A stretch of 64,000 bases of DNA from Brachycybe producta (GCA_036925085.1 JAUPFP010000011.1:4865628-4929627), one strand, 5' to 3'; positions 1-10,895 are shown, counted from the first letter of the stretch. Numbers and translations are program-made. The notes: generated by a model not told the origin, from the letters alone.

Positions 1-2
1 GA

Positions 3-2267
3 TTGCTTCAGCCAATCATTGTGGGAAAACCGACAGAGTGTTGGGGGATGGATTATGTTGGTCCTCTTCCGAAATCAACTGGAGGAGTTCAACATATTTT
101 GATTGCAGTGGACTACGCGACGAAGTATTGCATCGCCAAAGCAGTGGCAAGAGCAACCGCTCAGGCAGCAATTGCCTTCGTCAAAGATAAAATTGTAAAC
201 GAATTTGGAGTTCCTCAGAAGATCATCACTGATCGAGGACCCCAATTTTTGAGTAATGAGACTCAAGCGTTTTTCAAGACCTACGCAATCCAGCACGCTG
301 CCACGACCGCCTATGATCCACAAGCTGATGGGTTGGCAGAACGAACGAATCATACAGTCATGGAAGTGGTGAAACGTCACTTGGATGTCCTTCAGCAACA
401 GGCTGACTGGAGAAAGAAATTAGGTGACGCGGTTATGGCCTACAATCTGGTAGAACATAACTCAACGAAATTTTCACCATATCGATTGATGTTCGGGCGC
501 GAGCCCAGGACCACGTTGGACAACATGATGCCACGCGCTCCTATCGTGCCACCGCCCGTAACAGACGAAGCAGAGCAGTCCGATCCAGCTTTGGATGCTG
601 CTAAAAAGAATATCGAAGCTGCCCAGGAGGTGCAGAAAAGAAATTACGACGAGAAGCATCGTACGATTCCGGACTATAAACCGGGTCAGAAAGTGCTGAT
701 AAGAGATCGTGTGCCAAAGCCAGGAATGGCTCAGAAACTCATCTGGCCATACAAGGAACCCTGCCTTGTCACGAAAAAGATAACCGATCTAGTCTACGAG
801 ATCGAGTACGTCACTCGATCTGGTCTGACTATGAGAGACACCGTCAATGTTCAGCAAATGAGACCCTATTTCGAGGCCAATGACCTGAGGGCTCCTCAAA
901 CAAACTTACCCGATGACATTGAAGAGACTACCAGCGCCAAGGAAGAGTCCGACGCTGATGAAGAAATTATCAACGAAGCAGACGACAACTTACCTGTTGA
1001 GAATACTCCAGAAGTTCATCGTGAAGAAGAAGAAGAAGTTATCCCCGATGCCAGCCAAGAAACTCATCCGGAAACTTCTGAAAAAGAAGAAGAGGAAGTT
1101 CCAGAAATTCCTCTGGAACCACCAAAAAGAAAACGCGGGAGACCAAAGAAAACTGCTCCAAAAGAACCAGTCCAATTGGATTCCCGTGTGCAAACACGTG
1201 GTGGAGAGAAGAAAAATTACGCAAAAGCTAATTTACCGCCAAGATGGGCGAAATTTGGCGTTAAAACGGCCAAATCAGACCCAGAGAGTCAAGAAAAAGC
1301 ATCAAGGGATGCAGAAATTCGAATTTGCCGCCTTGCGCAGCGCCGCCTGGTGGGAGAAATCGAGAGAAGAGAAAAAGAAGAGAAACCGGAAGTAGCTAAT
1401 AGCTCCGCCTCTTCTAACCCGGAAATTAGACTTGGCAACCCTGTAGAACCACGTGGGGACGCCGCCGCCATTTTGGACGCCACTTTTGAATTTGTTTCAA
1501 CAAGAGAAGCACGCGAAAGTAAAGTTTCGCGATTTTCTACGGTGTCAAGTGTTAAAAAATTTATTTTTAAGAAGAAAATGCAACGATCATCTGGGGAGGG
1601 ATCGAGCAGCCGCGAGGCTATGGACTTCTCAGTCTTCTGTAATGAGGACACCATAATCCTCGGAGATGAAGAAAAAAAGGAAACCGAGGATGGAGATGCT
1701 GCCAGTGCAGAGAAGCCTTCCGGCAGCAATGCCCTGCCGTCCCCGAAAGATGGACCAGACTCAGGCAACTCTTCCAAGAAACGTAAGAGCCCCGAATCCG
1801 GAGCAGAGGATGCCCAAGGAGACGATGCTAAGGACAAGGAAGACCTTCCCGGCAGTGATGCTGCATCAGCAGCATCTCAACAGAGAGAAAACTCCAGTGA
1901 AAGAAAAATCCTGGACGCCGAAAACGAGTTCTACGGGATCCTCTCTCAAATGAACGCATCGGCATCGAGACCTAGTGATTACGATATGGAAGACCGGATC
2001 GCAAGACGGCAAAGCCAGGAGGCTTGGAGGGAAGCGTCGCCGGAGGGACCCGTAATTATGATCCCGACCACCTTCACTGAGGAAGACCTCCACCGGGATC
2101 GAGAGACTTCGCCACCCCTACCAGCCATGGATGTCCCGAGGCCAAGGAGAAGAAGACGACGTCACCGACCCAGCACTAACCGAGCCCGGAACGAGTCCCG
2201 AGTCACCAGGTGTTGGCAACCCGTAAGTCCAGAGACGTCCGAGGGAACAGAATCGGCGCCGGACTAG
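3..2267 (+). CDS. Ty3/gypsy integrase, pol 3' end with long charged tail (partial)
   Basis: The 3' part of a gypsy-type pol frame, entering from the left edge of the window. The integrase catalytic core is visible: Asp17 in WGMDYVGP, Asp77 in TDRGPQF and Glu113 in GLAERTNHT, which gives the D,D(35)E spacing of retroviral and Ty3 integrases. A GPY/F-like module follows (about residues 225-290, PGQKVLIRDR...). The frame then runs on for about 450 residues of acidic and Lys/Arg-rich low-complexity sequence, with an AT-hook-like KRKRGRPKK near residue 380 and an Arg-rich block near the end. There is no stop in the frame, so this copy may be fairly young. I see no membrane segment or envelope-like feature in the tail. 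Integrases of this class join LTR DNA to host chromatin. The tail could be a fused chromatin-tethering or accessory region, but this is inference. Confidence 0.9.
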   Translation: MLQPIIVGKPTECWGMDYVGPLPKSTGGVQHILIAVDYATKYCIAKAVARATAQAAIAFVKDKIVNEFGVPQKIITDRGPQFLSNETQAFFKTYAIQHAATTAYDPQADGLAERTNHTVMEVVKRHLDVLQQQADWRKKLGDAVMAYNLVEHNSTKFSPYRLMFGREPRTTLDNMMPRAPIVPPPVTDEAEQSDPALDAAKKNIEAAQEVQKRNYDEKHRTIPDYKPGQKVLIRDRVPKPGMAQKLIWPYKEPCLVTKKITDLVYEIEYVTRSGLTMRDTVNVQQMRPYFEANDLRAPQTNLPDDIEETTSAKEESDADEEIINEADDNLPVENTPEVHREEEEEVIPDASQETHPETSEKEEEEVPEIPLEPPKRKRGRPKKTAPKEPVQLDSRVQTRGGEKKNYAKANLPPRWAKFGVKTAKSDPESQEKASRDAEIRICRLAQRRLVGEIERREKEEKPEVANSSASSNPEIRLGNPVEPRGDAAAILDATFEFVSTREARESKVSRFSTVSSVKKFIFKKKMQRSSGEGSSSREAMDFSVFCNEDTIILGDEEKKETEDGDAASAEKPSGSNALPSPKDGPDSGNSSKKRKSPESGAEDAQGDDAKDKEDLPGSDAASAASQQRENSSERKILDAENEFYGILSQMNASASRPSDYDMEDRIARRQSQEAWREASPEGPVIMIPTTFTEEDLHRDRETSPPLPAMDVPRPRRRRRRHRPSTNRARNESRVTRCWQPVSPETSEGTESAPD

Positions 2268-3400
2268 TAGCGCGATTTGTCATAAAATCCTAGTTGTGTA
2301 AATTTGATTATATTGTTTTTTTTGGAGAAATTGTATATTGTTCGAAACATTTTTGTTTGTTACCTGTGATACCCCTGGGTTTTATTCATTTAGATCCAGT
2401 CGGGGGGAGGGGGATTTTTAGAAATTGTCTTGGAAAGTAGGGTACTTTCCGCTTAGTCGGGGGGAGTGAGACGTTTGGGCCCGCCGCTTATTTCCGCTCT
2501 TTAGCGTTTGCGTTTTTTTTGGGGTTTAACGTCACCCTGTACTTTATTTAGCTTCTGGGCCACTCGGTACTTTTGGTACCAAGTGACCCAGATACCATAT
2601 GTGATGAGATAATCATCTGACCTTTTCGTTCCCCCCTCATGTTATTCGGTTAAAGTTCGATTTTGTTTTGATTTCTTCTGTTGTCACCTATGTGTGACAA
2701 CAGGAGATGAATCATGGTTTTGGACAAGTGGATCAATCCTTTGATTGGTCCATTTGGTCCAAAATATTGTTTTAACCAATTGTCAAATTGTGCCCTGAGA
2801 ATCCGACTTGTGGATTCTCAGGGTATATAAAGAGTACATTTTTAATGTCAAAAAACGCTTTTTGAGAAGATTTTAACAGACCGAACCTATGCCCATTTTT
2901 GGCCAGGTTCTTTTATTTTTTTGCGATTTAACTTATATTTTCTAAAGTGATATTTTTATGTGTGTGTATAAAAAACCAGTTCGCTAACTTTGTTTATCTG
3001 CGTAATAAACCGATCTTGATATTTTAAACCAAGCCAGTGGTGTTTTTATTCATCGAAACTTAAAATTCCGCGATTGGGAATTCATCATTTGCAGGTCTTC
3101 ACCTATTTGGATACATCGAAAAGGTCCCAACAGGTGCAAACCTGCAACGTACAAGTGAGTATATTTTTACACGATTCTTAGGGCAGATTTACGGACGAAA
3201 GTCCGAGAGATACAGAGATTAAAGATCCTCAAGACTGTGAAGTCTTTTGCCAGAGACTAGTGAGGACATAAAATAGACGTTATATTGGTCTAGTCCTCCC
3301 GGACCAGTAGAATTAGTGGCCTAGCCAACCACTATCAATACGAGTGTAAACTCGCTCGTATTAACCAAAAAGAGCAGATTCTACTAGCAGAAAAAGGTCC
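2268..3400 (+). mobile_element. 3' untranslated region and putative 3' LTR of the left gypsy element
   Basis: Non-coding sequence directly after the integrase frame. Two G-rich purine runs near 2399-2415 and 2455-2470 are candidate polypurine tracts. Further on there is a TATA-like box (gtatataaag, about 2823) and an AATAAA signal (about 3003), the order expected for U3-R-U5 of an LTR. The 5' LTR lies outside the window, so the LTR ends cannot be fixed; the boundaries given are only the limits of the non-coding block. Confidence 0.5.
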
Positions 3401-3406
3401 GTCACA

Positions 3407-3407
3407 C

Positions 3408-3479
<72 letters not shown>

Positions 3480-3510
3480 TATATACATATATATATACAT
3501 ATATATATAT
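3407..3510. repeat. (TA)n microsatellite with TAYATA variants
   Basis: About 100 bp of alternating AT with periodic ATACAT interruptions toward its right side. Long Tyr/Ile frames over it are artefacts of the repeat. Confidence 0.95.
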
Positions 3511-3526
3511 AATCGGAATTTAAATA

Positions 3527-3756
3527 AATGAACAGTTTTTTTCTCAAGGTCAACTATATGTTGCACCCTTCCCATCCAAGAACCCCATGATATTAAATTG
3601 GAGAGGGGAAAAGGTTGAAAAGTGTAGAGGGGGGAGAGAGAAAAGTGGGATGGGGTGACGAAAATTGAAATGAAAGGAGTAAAAAAAGGAAAAAACGACG
3701 GGCATGCGCACAATTGCCTGTTAATTTTCCTCCCGTCATTTATGACGGGACCACTA

Positions 3757-3757
<1 letters not shown>
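3527..3757 (-). mobile_element. Fragment of the hAT element family found at 11396
   Basis: In reverse complement this matches the first part of the plus-strand element at 11396-11700. It shares the CTAGTGG terminus, a CCGTCATAAATGACGGG palindrome, the C/T-rich stretch and the segment around ATATAGTTGACCTTGAG. No transposase frame is attached. (TA)n repeats flank it on both sides. Confidence 0.75.

Positions 3758-3845
<88 letters not shown>
3758..3845. repeat. (TA)n microsatellite
   Basis: Nearly pure alternating AT of about 88 bp, directly abutting the hAT-family fragment terminus. Confidence 0.95.
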
Positions 3846-3847
<2 letters not shown>

Positions 3848-3935
3848 GAAATATAGGCCTACACTTTCATTAGTTTAACACTGAACAGTTGTTGGTTACC
3901 GTTATCAGTGACAAACAGTGTAATAACAACTTAGG

Positions 3936-4505
3936 GAGACCATTACCTCCTGAAATTTCTTGTCAGAATATTGGCAAGCCTTACTCAATGATTGCCAAAA
4001 CGATTTTTAAAATTTATAATAAGTCATTAATATAATTCAAAAAATTAAAAATAAATTAACTTCATATAAATTGACTTTATCAGATACATGCGCTACCAAA
4101 CAACAGACATTGGCAACAACAAAAAACCAAAAGTATACTCCTCTACTCGAATTCTGATTTTGTCACCTCACATCACTTTGAATTCCATATTCAAAAACAT
4201 GTATTCTCTATTCATTTCAAAGTACTATGGCTTTGATATTTGAATTATCCCACTCTCGAGTTGACTGGAAGTTAGTATAGGGAATATGTATAGGGAATAC
4301 ATGTATATGATTAAGGAATTATGGAAATGTAAGGTGACAACCTTTGCCACTAAACTGAGTTGAAAATTGAGATTTTTGAAAATTAAAATTGGCATGGTTC
4401 GGTTTTTTAAAGATGACTTATTTTAAATTTTAAAAATTATTTTCGCAATCGTTGGGTAAGTCTTGACAATATTTCGACAAGAAATTTCCGGAGGTAATGG
4501 TCTCT
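3936..4505. mobile_element. MITE with ~75 bp imperfect terminal inverted repeats, in NTHL1 intron 1
   Basis: The left arm starts at GAGACCATTACCTCC and the right arm is its inverted copy ending GGTAATGGTCTC at 4505. The interior contains TACTATGGCTTTGATATTTG, which recurs at about 38000 in a second, partial copy inside BPTF intron 19. There is no coding capacity. The right end lies about 40 bp past the inferred donor of the NTHL1 exon. Confidence 0.8.
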
Positions 4506-4543
4506 TTAACGAACGACGTCGAAATCAAAATTAAATTACAAAC

Positions 4544-4879
4544 TTCTGGTTTTGTTGTTTCCAACTGATCAGCGCATTTTTCTGCTCCCATCTTATCGAC
4601 GGGTGCATTCTTTTCTGCACGCATTTCACGAATGTTAGCCAAAACTAAAGTCCAGTTTTTCGGTTCAAACTTCCTTGGAACATTTTCTGTGGGGTCCGGT
4701 TCGCTTCTTATAGATTCCACCACCACCTGCTTGTCATCTTTAGTCTTCTTTTCATCACAGTCGAAGCACGGTGTAACTTTGAGAGATTCGTTCCCGTCTT
4801 TTTTTTCACAAACAGCTGTTCCCCTTACCAACCTACTAGACCGCCTCAAAGATGACATATCGAGAGTTTCAAAACACAT
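4544..4879 (-). CDS. NTHL1: Endonuclease III-like DNA glycosylase NTHL1, first coding exon (partial gene)
   Basis: The exon encodes an N-terminal basic segment (SLRRSSRLVRG), a polar linker, and then FEPKNWTLVLANIREMR and NAPVDKMGAEKCADQ. These correspond to the conserved start of animal NTHL1 (W..VL.NIR.MR....APVD..G...C). NTHL1 is a bifunctional glycosylase/AP lyase that removes oxidised pyrimidines. Its catalytic Lys/Asp helix-hairpin-helix and 4Fe-4S cluster lie in later exons, which are not in this window. A Met at 4879 and a second Met at 4858 are both possible starts; I cannot choose between them. The exon should end at 4544, with donor GTTTGT following a GAA codon (phase 0). The frame continuing past it is intronic and soon enters a MITE. 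The next exon would lie to the left, beyond the gypsy element, so intron 1 must be more than 4.5 kb. Confidence 0.8.
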
Positions 4880-4992
4880 AAAACAAAACCAAGGTACTTA
4901 GAATTATAACAAAACAGACAAACAAAACAGCTTCCACTAAGTACAGCTTCAACATGCCAATGATTGGATGATTTTTGACTTGAATTTGGCAC

Positions 4993-5187
4993 ACAGGCAA
5001 GTGTAGCCAGCACTAGGTTTTCGTTTGCTCCACCCTTTTATGAGCGTCATCAATTTCTAATTGGTTTGTTATTTGGTCTGATGTCACATGCCCCGCCTTT
5101 ATCAATTTGTAGTTGGTTGATATTTTAGTTTGCCGCTCATCAAAGGACAGGGCAAACAAAAAGCTAGAGCGGGCTACACTTGCCTGT
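4993..5187. mobile_element. Palindromic ACAGGC...GCCTGT MITE, copy 1
   Basis: The ends ACAGGCAAGTGTAGCC and GGCTACACTTGCCTGT are inverted copies. The interior carries the family hallmarks TTTATGAGCGTCAT and TCTAATTGGTTTG. No clear target duplication is seen. Related copies: 10691-10895, 19668-19871, 50476-50679. It sits about 110 bp upstream of the NTHL1 start. Confidence 0.85.
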
Positions 5188-5276
5188 CCCAAACGAGCTT
5201 CCATATGATTAGCAGGGGGCAGGAAAATATGATCCTTTGATATGACAGTCGGTGATTTTCGCAGTCAAATTACAGG

Positions 5277-5410
5277 TATCTCTGCCCAGCAGTAAAATTT
5301 TGTAGGCCCGCCTTTTGATGAGCGTCATAAAGTTCTAATTGGTTTTGTGATGACCCCATCATTGTATGCTGACAACACTGACTGTGACGTCACACTCTGC
5401 CGTCATTTTC
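5277..5410. mobile_element. Partial copy of the ACAGGC MITE family
   Basis: CTGCCCAGCAGTAAAATTTTG followed by GATGAGCGTCATAAAG and TTCTAATTGG match the left half of the family (subtype with CTGCCCAGCA end, compare 10557-10666). The right half is missing. Confidence 0.6.
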
Positions 5411-6103
5411 TCTGTTCTATCCTCTCTTTTGCCTCTTAGTTCTGAGAATGAGAATAAATAGATTAATATATTTATATGTGCAAATCTTGAGAAGCTTTAA
5501 TATAACCATTTACTGTATAATATCTGCTATTTCTGTCAATAAATTGTTTATCTTCTGCTACACCTCTGCCTGTTTGTGTTTATATAATTATTGGAATCTA
5601 CATTCATAATATATGTATTTTTCCCAATGTGTATCTACATATGAGCATGATATTCTCCAATTAATAAATACTTTCATAATGACACATCTACCTCCTATAT
5701 GCATAGACCACTGATACTTTTGTCCTATTCTTGTCATTATGGCTCTTGAAGACCATACATAGGCAGACCTTACATTGGGTTGCACACCAGCAGTTAGCAT
5801 ATAAAATATAGCCCCTCCATGCCATAAGGTGCAATGTGAATGGTGCCAATTGAACATTGAACATTGTTTATCTGAAGTTAACGGTGTAAGAACTCTATTC
5901 GAAGTCTAAAAGTATTTTTAAATTCGCGTATTTTTAGTGTTTTGTCAATGAAAAATTGTGAGGCGTTAAAAGTTAACTAATGTCAACACAATATGGCAAC
6001 CATCATTGTAACGAACACATAATTCTGTTTGTGCGTAACAACGGTGTACCCCGCTACTAATGTACGTATTGAACTTAAGTCAGAATCGTCCCTCTAAGAA
6101 TCC
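5411..6103. other. Unassigned intergenic stretch
   Basis: AT-rich sequence with no convincing exon. An open minus-strand stretch at 5588-5857 has no recognisable motif or splice context and is not called. The LINE block begins near 6100, but its 5' boundary is unknown. Confidence 0.4.
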
Positions 6104-7253
6104 ATGGGTCATATCGGTGTAAAGCGTAGATCCGGCCATGTCCCCAAGACATTCGATGAAAAAATTGCTCTCCTCAGCCGGAACCATGCAGAAGAAATGG
6201 CCGCCTTTAACCTAATTATGCAGGAAGTACACTGTGTCACTAGGAACACACTCATGCACTCTGAGGACATCGGTCGTAGTCTGGCCCCATCGATCGATAA
6301 TGTCCCTCATCTCATAGCACTCCCCATCAATTGTAGAGATGACGACAGCCTTACTCCCCATACATCCTCGTACATCGGATGCCCTGGCTCTGCAAAGCCC
6401 GTCCTTCCTCAGCTCCACCTGAATCCGAGCGATACAGTGAACAAGTATACACTCCCCAAGGACATAGCAGCTGACACAGGACTACCCAGCTCCTACCACC
6501 ACATGCAGCATCTGCAACCAAACCTTCAAGTCCATCAAAGGCATGAAGATACATCACAGCCGGCATTCGAAAGAAGCAAATATACTATCTGCCGGTACAA
6601 TATCAAAGCGGCTGGGGCCCCTCAGGCAATAGTCACTAAAAAGGAGACGGGAAAGAATCAAGCCCTACTCAATACAGATCTTATTAAAGAATGTAAGGAG
6701 TGAGAGTCTACTTTCGCATGCTACGAGTCACAAGATACGATTGTTACTCATGCTTTTGACAACCATGTGTCTCAGTTTCTTGCATTTTTATGCAAAGCCA
6801 ATGAAAACTCCCGGGTCCTAAGCATCCCGCTGTGAAGTTTTTTCAACTCCGCAGACAGAACGTCGTCACGCTCGTCTAATTCCTACAGGACCGATACCAA
6901 GGCAAAGCAGTGACGGAGAGACCAGTACCATTACGACTTAACGCAATACTGGTACTACAACAAATGCAAAAGGGCAGTTCGTGAGGTAATGAATACGGAT
7001 AGGTCAAAACAGTGCCAAATGACTACAGTCATTACACAATCACTTTAGTGGCATATTTGGAATTAAGAACAATGCAACCCACTCGCACACATGTACCAAA
7101 CCTGAGCAACGTGATGTCATCCTCACAGACGAAGACATCCGCAAGCAAATAAGGAAAATTTCCATAGACTCATCGTCCGGTTCTGATCGCGTCCTAGTAA
7201 AAACCATCAGACAACTCGAAGTATTCAAATCCATCAAATCCATCGCAAATGTT

Positions 7254-8385
7254 ATGCTTCATACTGTTTTCGTACCATTGGGTTTACGAGAGGGCCGTAT
7301 GGTCCTTATCGATAAGGGTGGTGATAACAAAGATATAAACAACTGGTGTCCAATCACCATCTACTCAGTTATCCGCCACGTGATTGAAAAAGCGCTCGAG
7401 AAAATTTGGCATGCTCAGATCGACCTCGACCAGAACCAGAGGGGCTTCATAAACGGTGTGCCTGGATGCCATGTTAATTTTAGACTCATCAATGCTTGCC
7501 TCCTTGATGCAAAATCGAAAAAACAAGACTGCTTGGTGGCTTTCCTCGATATCTCTAAAGCCTTTGATAGTGTAGGCCACAACCATAATGGAAACTCACA
7601 CCTGGCTCATGGCATCTCTCCAAAGCGGCATGAGTTAGTAATGGGTCTACTCACCAACAATCAAGTGAGGATCCAGCTCGGGAAGAAGCAATCTGACCCT
7701 CTATCCATCAATTGCGGTGTACCTCAAGGCGGACCACTTTCTCCACTCTTGTTTAACATGGCAATTAACTTTATCTACCTTGACATTTGTGATGACAGCA
7801 TTGCGAACACATACGGATATGAACTATCTGCCAGCCATAAAGCCTTAGCCTCATGGGATTTGCCGATGACCAGGTAGTGACAGCTAGAAACATGAGATCA
7901 GCAGTCAGAATCATTGAGCTCGTTCAAGACTGGTTCAGTGAAATCGGACTCCATATTAACCCTAAAAAAGCCAAGCCATAATTATCAAAAAGGGCATCCT
8001 TGTCACCGAACCCATTATCCTGTCTAACCAGAGCAGTATACAAGGCATTACAGCAAATGACCGGATCTGATACTTGGGATGTACCTTTACTACAGAACTA
8101 GTGTTCGACGATCTTACCGTCAAGACTATCACTAACAATCTAAATCTCTTATCAACCTCTTCTCTTCTAAAACCCAACCAAAAGCTTAGCATTATTAACC
8201 AGTATGTTTTTCCAATGCTCACATACTCTCTGCAAGCAGCTCCCATTAACAAAATACCTAAATATGTGACAGAAGGCCTCGACATCATAATCAGGCGGAT
8301 GGCTAAAGACATTATAGGGCTCCCTACACGAACAAACAGCGAAATGTTCTACACTCCACGTCGTCTCTGTGGTCTAGGTCAATGA
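7254..8385 (+). pseudogene. Reverse transcriptase domain of the R2-type element
   Basis: Seen in order: DKGGDNKDINNW.PIT (RT 1), a Q-R-G-F segment, FLDISKAFDSVGH (motif A with the catalytic Asp), GVPQGGPLSPLLFN (motif B) and, after a frameshift near 7850, GFADDQVV (motif C) at about 7857-7885. The thumb region follows (NPKKAK, LGCTFTTEL, YVFPMLTYSLQAAP). At least two frameshifts separate these pieces, so no intact enzyme is made. Confidence 0.85.
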
Positions 8386-8422
8386 TGATCTGCTACAGGC
8401 GACAGCCAATTTCTGCAGTGAG

Positions 8423-9097
8423 ATGACGACCTGTCAACAGTTTCTGAATGTAGAGGGTGACAACACAAAATCTATGAGGTTGCATCTGCGGCAAAATTTT
8501 TTCGAGAAATGGTGTAAATACGACTATCAGTTCCGAGGTGCAGTACACTTCCAAACAAACACGGCCTGCCACGACTTCATCTGTAACAAGAACGGAATGT
8601 CGTCCTCGGAATGGACAGCTGCTATAAAGCTTAATTCTGGGTACTCTAACCTTAACGGTGTTCTAGGTGTTCAAACATCTTCCGCCCTCTGTCGCAAGTG
8701 CAACAGAGAGAAAGAAACCATTAGTCATGTGACCATTGTCCTATGAACAACCTGTTAATAACATCTCACCACCATTCTGTTAAGCATCAAATCACCTATC
8801 TGCTACGTGGAAGAGGCCTTGTATGTTTTGAGGAAGTATATGCGATCGACTCAGAAGGCAATTCTAGGTCCAGCGATATCGTGGCATGCGACCCTAAAGG
8901 CAAAAAGGCCTTCATCATCAACCCTACTGTTCGTTTCGAGACTAACGACATCGATCAAGACAACTATCCGTGAGGAAAAGGCTCGGATATACGAGGGGTG
9001 CTTTGCATTTTACAAGGATAAGTATACACCAAAGTTTGGGATCAGGGAGTGGGCTGTTCGCGGACTGTGGTTCAGGAGCCGTGGCACCGTGTGTTAA
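8423..9097 (+). pseudogene. CCHC knuckle and restriction-like endonuclease of the R2-type element
   Basis: CRKCNREKETISHV at about 8690-8730 is the CCHC finger that precedes the endonuclease in R2-like elements. Another frame continues with HHSVKHQITYLL and SSDIVACDPKGKKAFIINPT, which resembles the RLE core (R..HH.V...I, then PD...I-I-D-T). Frame changes at about 8740 and 8970 break it. Confidence 0.7.
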
Positions 9098-9382
9098 TCC
9101 ATACTTGACTTTTGGACTGAATTCAACCTGGATTATTCTCAGATCAAGATCATCGCAGAGGAGGTGCTGACCTCAACGATCCACATTATACACAACCATA
9201 TCTATACCTAAATTGTCAATTAATGTTAACTTTTTCATTTTTTTCTTTTCTTTCTCTTATATTCACTCGTTTCATATTCTATTATTGTCTTTCGACTGAT
9301 TAGTATGCTGTGTATTATAGCAACCTACAATATGTAGGCAGCACACTTTGTTTGTTTCTTAATAAAGTTTCTTCTTCTTCTG

Positions 9383-9777
9383 ATGTTGCTATGACAACGA
9401 AAGCCATATATATTCTGCTTAAGGGTTAAACAGGTTTTACAGAAGCATGTTCTTTTGAGGCTGTTCTTTTTAAAGCAAATTAAAACAACACTTTGAACTT
9501 TAATTATTTTCTTTTCCAATTAAAGTTCTCTTTTCATTTCTAACTCTTTTGTCTTTTTAAATATTTTATTAATGTTGCATAGCCCAACATTGGAACATAA
9601 AGCCTGGAAAATGGCCCAATGTTGGGCATAGCAATTGAGTGTTTTTAATGTCTTTTCTGTGGTTACCATAGAGTAACATTGGGACCCAGATTTCATTATT
9701 CATCTGCATATTGTGTAATGATTGGCCAACTTATATCACTCTGACCTGGTTAAGAGTGTCTTGATTCCAATGCATGT
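9383..9777. other. Non-coding stretch with a short inverted repeat
   Basis: The only structure seen is TAGCCCAACATTGG near 9576 opposite CCAATGTTGGGCATA near 9616, an inverted pair of about 14 bp. No gene is seen. Confidence 0.4.
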
Positions 9778-10060
9778 GTAGCTGGTGGCTATGCCCGGCC
9801 GCACATCTGTAGTTAATTCTATGAAAAGTTCGAGTGTCTTCATTCAATAATGTGCCGACGGTGGCTATGCCCGGGCACACATGAATCAATTTCTTTGTAA
9901 AGTTCAGTAACTGTTTCCTGGCTGACGTACAGCCAGAGGCTATGTCTGGCACATGTTCTGTTCTGGTTTTCAATAACATGTGGCCACTTGTATGCCTGGT
10001 TGAGAGTTTTGTTTCACTTCTGTAATGAGTGGCCGGAGGCTATGCCCAGTTCCACTTAGG
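9778..10060. repeat. Degenerate tandem repeat, ~50-75 bp units containing GGCTATGCCC
   Basis: About five units share a core like GTGGC.GG.GGCTATGCCCGG..CACATG followed by a T-rich arm with AAAGTTC. Cores fall near 9786, 9862, 9938, 9990 and 10036. The units are diverged and of unequal length. Confidence 0.65.
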
Positions 10061-10556
10061 TCTTGGCCCCACAAATTGTCAAGGGAGCACCAAACCACAG
10101 AAGGATGTGATAGAAACAACTGGAAAAAGGAAACGGAAATGCTGATGTACAGATGCGATACAAGATGCGATGTGTTGATACATCAGAACCAGAAGGCTTG
10201 ATATTGATGAATATTAATGTACAAAGTCTCAGATCGATCTTTTCATTGTAAACTTGGCTGTATTGTGGAAACTCCACCTGAGGTCTATCAATAAATGATA
10301 ACAGACACATGTGGGTTGTTTATTTATTCAATACACCAATTAAAAGATTGGGTAGTTTGCATAGGCTGCACTGAAAAGAAGAGTCGACAGCTGGTTCTCC
10401 ATCCCCTTGAGAAACTAGAGGACTACCTTGTAGTGTAGGGGTAGTCCTGGTAAGGGGCCTGCCTGAGATTATTTGAGAGTTATTGTCTGCAAAACCGTCT
10501 GCTCTTTCTAGCAGACAACACTTTGGACAGTGTTATCAGATAAATAAGGTGGAAAT

Positions 10557-10666
10557 CTTACAGTTTGTTTCTTGGTCTGATGCCACATGCCCCGCCCTTT
10601 TCAATATCTAATTGGTTGATATTTGGTATGATGCTCATAAAAGGCCAATAAAATTTTACTGCTGGG
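10557..10666. mobile_element. Partial copy of the ACAGGC MITE family (right half)
   Basis: Contains CTGATGCCACATGCCCCGCCC, TCTAATTGGTTGATATTTGG, ATGCTCATAAAAGG and AAAATTTTACTGCTGGGC, matching the family interior and the CTGCCCAGCA-type end seen inverted at 5277. Confidence 0.6.
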
Positions 10667-10690
10667 CCTTATTCTAGTATTATAGGAGGC

Positions 10691-10895
10691 ACAGGCATTT
10701 AGAAATTTTGACAAACACAAGTTAGCTCTGTCCTTTTTATGACGACCGGCAAATTCTAATTGGTTTGTTGTATAGTTCGACATTGAAAAGAGTGGAGCAT
10801 GTTATGACAGACTACATAACCAACCAATTATAAATTGTGTTTGTCATAAAAAGGGCGGAGCCAACTTGCGTTCGTCCCGATTTCTAAATGCCTGT
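10691..10895. mobile_element. Palindromic ACAGGC...GCCTGT MITE, copy 2
   Basis: Ends ACAGGCATTTAGAAAT and ATTTCTAAATGCCTGT. Inverted arms carry CCTTTTTATGACGA and TCATAAAAAGGGCGGAGCC. It is very like the copy at 50476-50679, but no matching target duplication is evident. Confidence 0.85.

Larger units (their letters stand above)
6104..9382 (+). mobile_element. Decayed R2-type non-LTR retrotransposon (RLE class)
   Basis: The three signature parts of an R2/NeSL/HERO-type element occur in order. (1) A C2H2 zinc finger at about 6504-6566 (CSICNQTF...MKIHHSRH). (2) A reverse transcriptase. (3) A CCHC knuckle (CRKCNREKETISHV) followed by a restriction-like endonuclease. Multiple frameshifts and stops break the single expected ORF, so it is inactive. 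The 3' UTR ends in AATAAA followed by a short TTC run at about 9360-9382. R2-clade elements reverse-transcribe at a nick made by their own endonuclease. The exact clade cannot be fixed by eye. Confidence 0.75.

Noticed and set aside
1289..1837. 182-codon minus-strand ORF
   Set aside because: Antisense shadow of the charged integrase tail.
3402..3873. Two ORFs of 72-103 codons over the AT microsatellites
   Set aside because: They consist of Tyr/Ile repeats from (TA)n and have no other coding sign.
5588..5857. 89-codon minus-strand ORF rich in Trp/Cys/His
   Set aside because: No recognisable motif, splice context or homology that I could support.
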